From Collybia mongolica (taxonomy: Eukaryota; Basidiomycota; Agaricomycetes; Agaricales; Clitocybaceae), in assembly GCA_013420905.1 (NCBI GenBank), contig JAAXNY010000016.1, positions 372,001 through 436,000 of the forward strand: a stretch of DNA of 64,000 bases. The letters are read 5' to 3'. The notes under the pieces were generated by a model, which searched no databases, was not told the origin of the DNA, and was given only the letters and a program-made list of their open reading frames with translations. Within the stretch, counting starts at the first letter, position 1. Each line of letters begins with the position of its first letter. The position numbers were made by a program, and so were the translations under genes. Shown one piece after another: positions 56,712-64,000 of the stretch.

Positions 56712-57000
56712 TGCGAAAGGAGAGGACGAGGGGGCGTATAGAGTTGGTGGTGGTGAAGGGAAGAGTTAGAGAGTGGTCAACAGCGTTCGTGCGAGGTTAT
56801 TTATACGTACACGTGACTTTGTGGTTATTTGGTCAGACGCGTCAAACGCGTCTTTGTTGATTTCTCGTGCTCTCTCTAAGAGTATAAATATCATGACTGT
56901 TTGCCTTTTTTGTCTACCTGTTACTCCGCCACATTGCCCAACATCTCGGTACTTCCATCTAAGTAACAGTTTCATCACCTAATCCCCCACATATCTCCCA
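56712..57000. promoter_or_regulatory. Shared divergent promoter of H2B and H2A
   Basis: TATAAATA lies on the minus strand at 56805-56798 (for H2B) and on the plus strand at 56883-56890 (for H2A). Confidence 0.7.
56835..56853. promoter_or_regulatory. Palindromic pair of ACGCGT (MCB) boxes
   Basis: agACGCGTcaaACGCGTct, a perfect inverted repeat with a 3-nt centre. ACGCGT is the binding core of the fungal G1/S factor MBF, which fits S-phase expression of both histones. The binding is inferred. Confidence 0.65.
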
Positions 57001-57577
57001 ATGTCCGGCAAAGTTAGCGGAAAATCCAAGTCCGGGAAGGCTGCGAGTGGCGGCGAGGCGGGAAAATCTCAATCGCGGTCAGCTAAGGCTGGCCTTCAAT
57101 TCCCTGTCGGCCGTATACATAGGCTGTTGAAGAATGGCAACTATGCCCAACGCGTGGGCGCTGGTGCACCTGGTAAGCCACACGAAGCTCTTGATTAGAA
57201 TAATACTTATTTAGAGAGGATTAGTATATCTTGCGGCCGTTCTCGAATACCTCGCTGCTGAGATTCTGGAACTTGCTGGCAATGCTGCCCGTGATAACAA
57301 AAAGCACCGTATCGTGCCCCGTCATTTACAACTTGCCATCCGAAACGATGAGGAGTATGTAGCTCTACTCTTCTATGATATTGTGCTCACCATTCATTCT
57401 TTAGGTTGGGGAAACTTCTCGGAGATGTAGTGATCTCGCAAGGCGGTGTTGGTATGTATTCCGTTGTTAAACGCTGTATGATCGCACATAACGGTATATT
57501 TCCCTTCAGTACCTCATATTGCCCCAGAACTTCTACCAACGAAAGCTAAGGGCAAAAAGGACAGTCAGGAAGTTTAG
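57001..57577 (+). CDS. Histone H2A
   Basis: Core nucleosome histone. Four exons (57001-57172, 57225-57354, 57405-57451, 57510-57577) give 138 residues. It contains the H2A signatures [60 protein letters not shown], and [14 protein letters not shown]. The C-terminus KDSQEV carries the SQE (gamma-H2A.X type) phosphorylation motif as in most fungi, so it serves as the damage-responsive form too. Confidence 0.97.
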
Positions 57578-59028
57578 AGTTGTATTATTTTGTATTTTGA
57601 TTCTCTTTCTGTACCACTACCAGTTGTACTATTAGTATCTTATAGCAGCTACTGTACTTCACATTCATCTGTTTCTCATAAATCCGTCGGTTTGGAAAAG
57701 TACTTTAGAGGGCGGGACATAGTCTCATTCCTGGGCTTTCCAAAGTTTGGCGTGTCGCACAACATATTTATGGGGGTATGTACAGATTCGTGAAGCAAAC
57801 ATGTTCCTGACGTGCGCCTGAGAAGCCCTTTTTTTTAAGGCGGAAGTTCGAAATATGGAGGAAGGTTTTCCTAAACGCGTTGGCATCGTACCGTATGCAT
57901 GTCCTTCGCAGGAATTGCAAAACCCAAGCATATTTCGCAGATTACTTGATCCCAGTTATCATCCCATGCACGGGCACCTCAGCCGGCTTGGTGACGCCCA
58001 GAAGCTAAGTCAACAACCCCGCTTGGACATCAAACACATGGTCTTTGATCTTTGGATATGCATGCAGATGAGGGTATATCTGGCAAGAAAAAGCCAGACG
58101 TGCGGTGCACCTGCGCTTGGCGCAACCTCTCGATCCCCAACAAAGCAAGCCAGTTTGCTTCCAAAGAACATAGCAACATAGCCAATGAAAAGGGCCTCGC
58201 AATTTACCGAGGATCCGGTACTTCTATCAGAGTTCACTCCCTGCTCCACTTCACTTCTCTAGAGTCGAGTAAAACTCAGCAGAAAAGCGAACGACCCCAT
58301 CTTCACGGAGGTACTCTATCTTGTACTTTTGCCCCAGTCGTATCAATTGAAGACTGGAGAGAAGGGTTGACGTACTTGCATAATTAGAGTCCTAGATCGA
58401 GAGAATGAGAAATGCACACAGATTCCTTGACGAAGGAAACGATCTCCTACCTTAGATAAAAACAGACTTCTTTCAAAAGTTTGACATCTTCGACCCGAAC
58501 CTAACTGGACATTTTTCGATTGTAAGGCCTTTCTGATGTGTTAAGAGAGCCCAAAGACTATCTAAAAACTTCTTTGCGGGAATGCCCAACGCGGAATTGC
58601 GTATCTTCAGCCTGGACGACAGCATCGGAATGACCATGCTTGTGTTGCGCCATTCTGGAGGAATCGCATGTTGAGTGTGAAAGGATTGGTGGTGAACTTG
58701 AAAACGAGGCCCTGTTGAGAAATGCCTTAAGGACGTCGCTAGACCCGCAAAGACTAGTATATTGATTGATTGATGCTAATTTAGGCCTGGAGAACATGCG
58801 GACAATGATTACCTCCCATTCTCGGCTTCACCGCTCAATTGTCGCCTTAAGAGGTCAGCGAAGTTGAGATGTGCAATATTTCATGAAAATTTGACAAAGG
58901 GGCTTAATAGAGGAAGATTATGGGCAGTCAAAGCGTAGGCTAGTTGTAAAAAATCGAGGGTAGGTGTCGAGACATTAGTGATGAACATCCAGGGGGGGCC
59001 AAAAAATTCAGATCCGAATCCCACTGTT
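57578..59028. other. Intergenic, no supported gene
   Basis: Frames at 57855-58181, 58052-58387 (plus) and 58010-58249, 58558-58797 (minus) have no motif. Minus-strand sequence here could once have held the missing C-terminal part of the next gene, but I cannot recognise it. Confidence 0.35.
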
Positions 59029-60486
59029 CTAGGAGCGCATGAATGGTAACGATTCCTGAGTCCGCAAGAGGCGAACAGGAGTTGGCCGCATTTTATCAGA
59101 TTTCTGGGTTGAGGGAACGAGATATGCGCCTTGACTGGAAATTAGGTTGAGCCGGAGGGGTGGGTGGGACGACTGAACGCTAGGTGATGTGGGAGGTGAT
59201 GATGTGGGAGGTGCGCTCACAACTTGCACGATCGCCTGCGTTTCAATGTTGTGAATGTCTATTGTACCGTTTGGTAGGAGAGCTGTGATATATGGATAGT
59301 CCAGGCCTATCGGTCGAAGAGTGAGATAGATGTTTGCACTTGAGAGGATGCAGAACATACAAATAGCCTCTGGATGGCTTGGCCACTCCAAAGTGCCGCG
59401 GACAGGATCACCATCCGAAGTAATGAAAAGACCGATAGTGGTAGCACCAGTCCATGAAAGAATCAGATATTCGTTGTTTCCGACGACAGTGATAGAGGGT
59501 TTGACGACCACGGGAGAGTCCATGGCTTGCGAGAGAGGTAGAATAGGAAATAAGGAGGCGGCTTCTAGATCAATGATATTGTAGTGTGCCTTGTCGGCAA
59601 CGCACAAGGATTGCCCAATTCGACGAGCCAAGCTCGCACCTTGAGGCAAAGGCATTTCCTGTTGAACAATTGTTAGAAGAAACAATAACGATAATAATAG
59701 CGGACTACACGCCTTGATAAAATTAAGACGTTCGCGCATAACATACATAGCAATCCCAGTTCGCTTGATAACAGAAAAGTTCACAGGCTCCAGCGGAAGG
59801 GTAGGACCCGATAGCGAAGGTGGAGGTCTCTGTAGGTCTCTGTGGTCCACTGCAAACGTTACAACATGTCGAATCGGCTTGACTATGTTCAGCGAGACCG
59901 GGTCTAATGATGGAATCGTGTAGAAGTGAACAGTGCGGTCTAAGTAAGAAACGTGATCAGATGAGGTCCTGCGATCCAAGAAAAAAGTAGGTGTACTGAA
60001 GTACCAGATAAGATGAATGCACGAGAGAGGCTTGGAATGAGGACGATCTCATCCACTGGTTTTTCGTTTGGCACAGTCTGGCGAGACAGGACGCTGTATG
60101 TTTCGAGCTAGGTTATTCGTGAATGTGTGGCTTTGAGAATAACTAAAGCACTGACTTTATTAGGATCATCTGCTTGGAGAGCAAACCGAATTAGTTCTCC
60201 ATTAGAGCAGCCGACGTATATTTCAGAGCCTGCATGCAAACAGTAAAATCGTTCCGAAATAAAGTATAATGTTTATACATACCGAATGCCTGAGCACACC
60301 GGACTTGTATGGCGAGTGATGGAGGTTGCGTCTGCCCTGGTATTCCTGGACCTGCTACCTAACATTGAGTAATGCGACATGTCATGTATGGAAATTAGAA
60401 TGACCGAAATCATGAATAACACTAGAGATCAGATGTTGAACTTGGTATGGAGGAATATCGACGGGGTTAGTCGGGGCGTAAGTCAT
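59029..60486 (-). CDS. CNH-domain Vps3/TRAP1-like protein, short
   Basis: ATG at 60486 (MTYAPTNPVDIPPYQVQHLI). Spliced exons give VAGPGIPGQTQPPSLAIQVR, then GSEIYVGCSNGELIRFALQA, DRTVHFYTIPSLDPVSLNIV, RIGQSLCVADKAHYNIIDLE and LFITSDGDPVRGTLEWPSHP, ending RTQESLPFMRS. This is the citron-homology (CNH) beta-propeller at the start of Vps3/TGF-beta-receptor-associated proteins, CORVET tethering subunits of endosomes. Full-length relatives are about 1000 residues; here the frame stops at roughly 420, just after the propeller. An undetected downstream exon, a truncation or a short paralogue are all possible. Confidence 0.65.
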
Positions 60487-60721
60487 CAAGTATCTCCAAC
60501 GAAACTGGACTGAAGTGTTGGGAGGGAGTTGGGAGCGCTGAGGTAAGCGAGGGTATAACCAAACTTCGTACAAACTGAGATTACTAGCACCGCGACATTG
60601 ACCCTCATCCGACCTTGGAGTAATCAATAGAATCTGGGCATGCTCCTCTCTTTCTCCATTGACGACTATCGGCGCGAAACCGGGTCTTGAGTAAACTCAA
60701 AAAGACGACAAGACATCCAGA

Positions 60722-62523
60722 ATGGCCAGTAGCCGGAGACAGTCCATGTCACAGTCCATGAGCAACAGCTGGACCGAACCCTCACTACTAAATCTGATCA
60801 ACCCCCCGCCTGTAGATTCTGACGAATGGACAAGAGCTTGGAGTGGTATACTTGCCAGAGGTGACTATCGTCGTCTATGTTGACCCAGATTATATCATCA
60901 CTGATACATGGAAGATGTTATTGATTCTCGGATCGTCTCTGTAGCTGCAGAGACGAGTGTTGAGGATGCGTGCGAGGTAGGCAACTATGTCGTAAATATG
61001 CACGCTTACTGATAACTAGTCACGGAAATTAGATATTACTTTCAGAAGATACCCTATGTCTAGCTGTGAAATCGAAAACGCCTGACTCTAATGGCACGTT
61101 ATACTCAGGATTATTTGATGTATGCCACATGTTCTTGACATCCGCTCAATCTTTGTCAATTTACATCTTCTAAAATTCAGTTTTCCGATGTCAATGCTTT
61201 CTTAACACTTGCTGCTACTCGACATACCCTCCCTGAAGAACTGCGAGAGAACCCCCGGGTGAACGAAATTGTCTTCGCTGCTCGTTCAGGCCACGTCCCA
61301 GTTGAACTCGTCAGCAGTGAGGCCCTGTATCTTGATTTCGATTACCCACGTCAACATCCTGATAGATTTTTCGGAAAAGAACCCACTTGCCACCCTTCCG
61401 AATGACGCGACCATCATGTCACTTCTCGAACTCTTTTCTCGAGGAACTCATCGAGGTAATCTCTATTGTGTGTCAGGAAATGTGGTTTGAATGAAACTAT
61501 AGCTCTAATCCAATCGTCCGATCCATCTGTCGAGCCTCTCGGGATGGTATCAGACCGTCACCTTCTGGCCTGGTTCGCGTCGTACGCAACTAAAACTCCG
61601 TCATTGCGAAAGTTCCTGCAGAATCCACTTCGCTCACTCTCACTCCCTTCCCTTAACATTTACACTGCAGTTGTGGCTGCAACAGCGAACTCGACCGTTC
61701 TAGATGCTATGAAACTCATGAGCGAGGAAGGGGTGAGCAGCGTAGCTGTTCTTGACGATGAGAGTAGTATTTTGTTGAGCGCTGTCAGCGTCACCGATAT
61801 AGGGAAGGTACGATTGCTAGCATGTTTCAAACCACAAAGTTTACCTTATTGCCTAGATTGTCGTACCCTCGCAAAGCAAACAAATTCTTTCTACTCCATT
61901 ACATCAATTCATCTCGTATATTAAGGTAAGTGCTCAAGACGTTTATTATAAGACACGAGGATCTAATTGGCATATAGGAACCTGACGGTTCTACAGATGG
62001 TGCTGACAAGTATCCTGGTATGATTATCAGTATGGCGTTAGAATTAATGTCAATATTCTCCAGTATATTCAGTTTCTTCATCTAGTCGGCTTTCATACAC
62101 CATAGACAAGCTACTCGCCAGTAAGAGACAACTCTTTTACACGATAATACAACCTAACAAGACAATCACCCTTAGCGAATGCCCACCGATTGTTTGTGAC
62201 CACCGATTCAGGATCCGCCTCACCAGTCATATCCCAAACCACCATTGGCAACCTCTCCGGGATTGTATCCATCGTCGACAGTACGTTCTTTCTGTTTCAT
62301 TTCCTGCCCACGAACTGACAACTCACCAGTCCTCTCGCTGTTCGCCCGGTTCGCCAACATACCTGACATCGATCCGACTCGAATGCAACGCCATCGCCGG
62401 GCATCCTCTTCCTCATCACAGTCGTCTCGTTCCGAGTTGGATTTACTCAGGTCTAGATCAAGCAGCCGGACCGGTGTCCGTCGCAGTCCCAGCCTCGTAC
62501 TGCCCCCTACAATGATCAGTTGA
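60722..62523 (+). CDS. sds23: Sds23/Moc1 family CBS-domain regulator
   Basis: Ten or so small exons, all with clean phases. The start is MASSRRQSMSQSMSNSWTEP. Four CBS-like modules follow: DVIDSRIVSVAAETSVEDAC with LLSEDTLCLAVKSK; VNEIVFAARSGHVPVELVSN; SVEPLGMVSDRHLLAWFASY; and VAATANSTVLDAMKLMSEEG with VSSVAVLDDESS. The C-terminus NLSGIVSIVDILSLFARFAN then RMQRHRRASSSSSQSSRSEL is diagnostic of Sds23. In fission yeast this protein restrains PP2A and links nutrient state to mitosis and mating; a similar role is expected here. The phosphorylatable Ser-rich tail is conserved in the family. Confidence 0.9.
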
Positions 62524-62894
62524 AATGACAGCCCCCGCAATTCAATTTCAAGCCTAGATTCTTTGCAAAGGATGAAGAGGGAGCCGTGATGAGAGTTATG
62601 AACTTTGAACGTTGTATTTGTATCGAATTGAACCAGGATACTTTGTCTATGTCATATTTACATACTTGCCACACGCTGATACTTATTGGACGAAAATGAC
62701 GTGTTTTTATCATGGTTTTATTACGTGCAACGTCGAATGATTCCAATTTGCGAACGGCCGACCACCCGATGATCGCTTTATAAATCCGACCCTCCATTTT
62801 GACTCCTTCATTCCTCCACTCATTTTGACCCAGTTCCCTGTAACGAAATCAACTGTCAATCGTTTTTCCAAAAGCCCAAGTTGTTTCACGAAGA
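62524..62894. other. Promoter region of cystathionine gamma-synthase
   Basis: No gene; a pyrimidine-rich stretch (62800-62830) precedes the ATG. Confidence 0.45.
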
Positions 62895-64000
62895 ATGAGT
62901 TCAACGACTACCACAACGGCGACGGCGGCCCGATCAAATATTGCGGTTGGCTTATCCGTACCCCCTTATACTCCGCATGCTATATCAGTGTCACTACCAA
63001 CATGGCGCGACAACGTGGGATATGAGGAAGGCGATAAAAGAGTAGTGGATTCGATGGTTTCAGGATACCCCCGATTCTTCATTCATTTAAGTATTCAAAA
63101 GGTGCGCTCCAACAGTTCCAGTGACAAACCATACCTCAATTTCTTTTTTCCAATATGGCACAGCTCGCACGTATATTTGAGCAAAAGTATGGGCTAAATG
63201 GGGAGCATTGCATGCTTTTCCCTACTCATAGAATTGCAGACCAATGCCGTACCTTCCTGAAGGCACGCTCAGTCAACGCCCGGCTAATCCACCTTCTCAT
63301 CTGTCCTGAGGACAAAGAAAATAGCAGAATCATTGATTGTGACACGAGGGGCGCGGCAGAAACGGTATCAGCTGCCTCTGCCAACCTACACATTGCGCTC
63401 TTCCCAGCCGACTCCTTTTCCGTGGCAAAAGAGTTCTGGCAACACACTGGGATGGGTATCTCAAGCCGGCTTGCCGAGCACTGTCTTTCCATGCTTCCTG
63501 GGGAACCAGCGGCAGCCCAGCCATCTATTCCGACACCAGCACGTTTTCCTTCGAAACCACAAAATAGACATTATTCTGTCAAGGGACAGGTCAAAACTGT
63601 CTCCCCTCCAGGCTCTCCGCCTGTCGATTCCGCGATCAAGGGCGCTCAACGTGATGAATTGAGTCCAGATCATAGTGTATACATGGAGGAACGATATGGG
63701 CGCAATCTTCCCCTCGCGTTCGCCGCATCTGCCAAACGTGCGCTCCGGCGCCGAGTGGCAGGGGTATTGATCCGTGACAATAACTTCGATTGTCAAGGAG
63801 AGCCTTGCGCTGGTGAGCAGAACCTTGAAGTTGGACCCAGTTCCCGAGGCATCAGCGTCGTGACTGAAAACGATGTTTTCCTATATCCTACTGGAATGTC
63901 CGCCATATGGAATGCACACAATCTAGCACTATCTACGCTCACGTCGGCGAAGAGCGTATGTTTTGGGTATGTACCGTTTTCTAGCGATCTTCTTTTGAAA
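62895..64000 (+). CDS. Cystathionine gamma-synthase, 5' part
   Basis: PLP enzyme that condenses an activated homoserine with cysteine on the way to methionine. Exon 1 (62895-63101) starts [20 protein letters not shown] and contains [20 protein letters not shown] and [13 protein letters not shown], the fungal N-terminal signature. A 62-nt intron (63102-63163) follows. Exon 2 (63164-63966) gives [20 protein letters not shown], a linker ([15 protein letters not shown]), [20 protein letters not shown] and the start of the catalytic fold [21 protein letters not shown] donor site gtatgt at 63967 shows the gene continues past the window; the PLP Lys lies outside it. Confidence 0.88.

Noticed and set aside
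60382..60627. Separate small gene upstream of the CNH gene
   Set aside because: It overlaps the chosen first exon in the same frame; upstream codons are taken as 5' leader.

Overview
This is a window of fungal nuclear DNA, most likely from an agaricomycete basidiomycete. Genes are broken by many 48-60 bp GT-AG introns. They include fungal families such as glyoxal oxidase, UBE3D-type HECT_2, DUF4238, Sds23 and a divergent H2A/H2B pair. Several predicted proteins and transposons resemble families I associate with Rhizoctonia/Thanatephorus (Cantharellales); that placement is recognition from memory, not a search.

Layout. Bases 1-15,830 are a block of nested transposons: a decayed hAT element carrying a nearly intact Tc1/mariner element inside one of its exons, a large palindromic (foldback) element with minisatellite arms, and a decayed Mutator-like element (MULE) with its own terminal repeats and a Ulp1-like cargo region. 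The MULE part is strikingly poor in CG dinucleotides. From about 16.1 kb the base composition changes and host genes begin: glyoxal oxidase (16.8-18.9 kb), a broken F-box gene (20.0-21.4), an internally deleted Old Yellow Enzyme gene (22.2-23.6), a secreted His/Asp/Lys-repeat protein (23.9-24.8), a membrane-anchored WDR26-like WD40 protein (25.9-30.2), a HECT_2 ubiquitin ligase (30.9-34.5) and a dienelactone hydrolase (34.7-35.8).

Bases 36.6-43.5 kb hold the most unusual part: a tandem family of small secreted proteins (four intact, one decayed) with a six-cysteine C-C-CC-C-C spacing like that of cystine-knot peptides. All have the same tiny-exon structure, which in two members seems to need a 1-nt exon and in another a 7-nt exon. 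A 674-bp transposon with perfect 8-bp target duplications and a tRNA-like pol III unit sits inside the array.

The right third is mostly conserved housekeeping sequence with some lineage-specific genes: an unrecognised two-exon gene (44.4-46.0), a DUF4238 gene with two apparent frameshifts (46.4-48.5), a secreted orphan (49.1-50.0), homoserine dehydrogenase (50.3-51.6), an acetoacetate-decarboxylase-like protein (52.4-53.5), an unknown Ser/Asp-rich protein (53.7-54.7), histones H2B and H2A, a short CNH-domain Vps3-like gene (59.0-60.5), the CBS-domain regulator Sds23 (60.7-62.5) and the 5' part of cystathionine gamma-synthase (62.9 to the window end). Homoserine dehydrogenase and cystathionine gamma-synthase both belong to methionine/threonine synthesis but are 11 kb apart, so no cluster is implied.

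All gene models were spliced by eye from reading frame and GT/AG sites; there is no transcript evidence.
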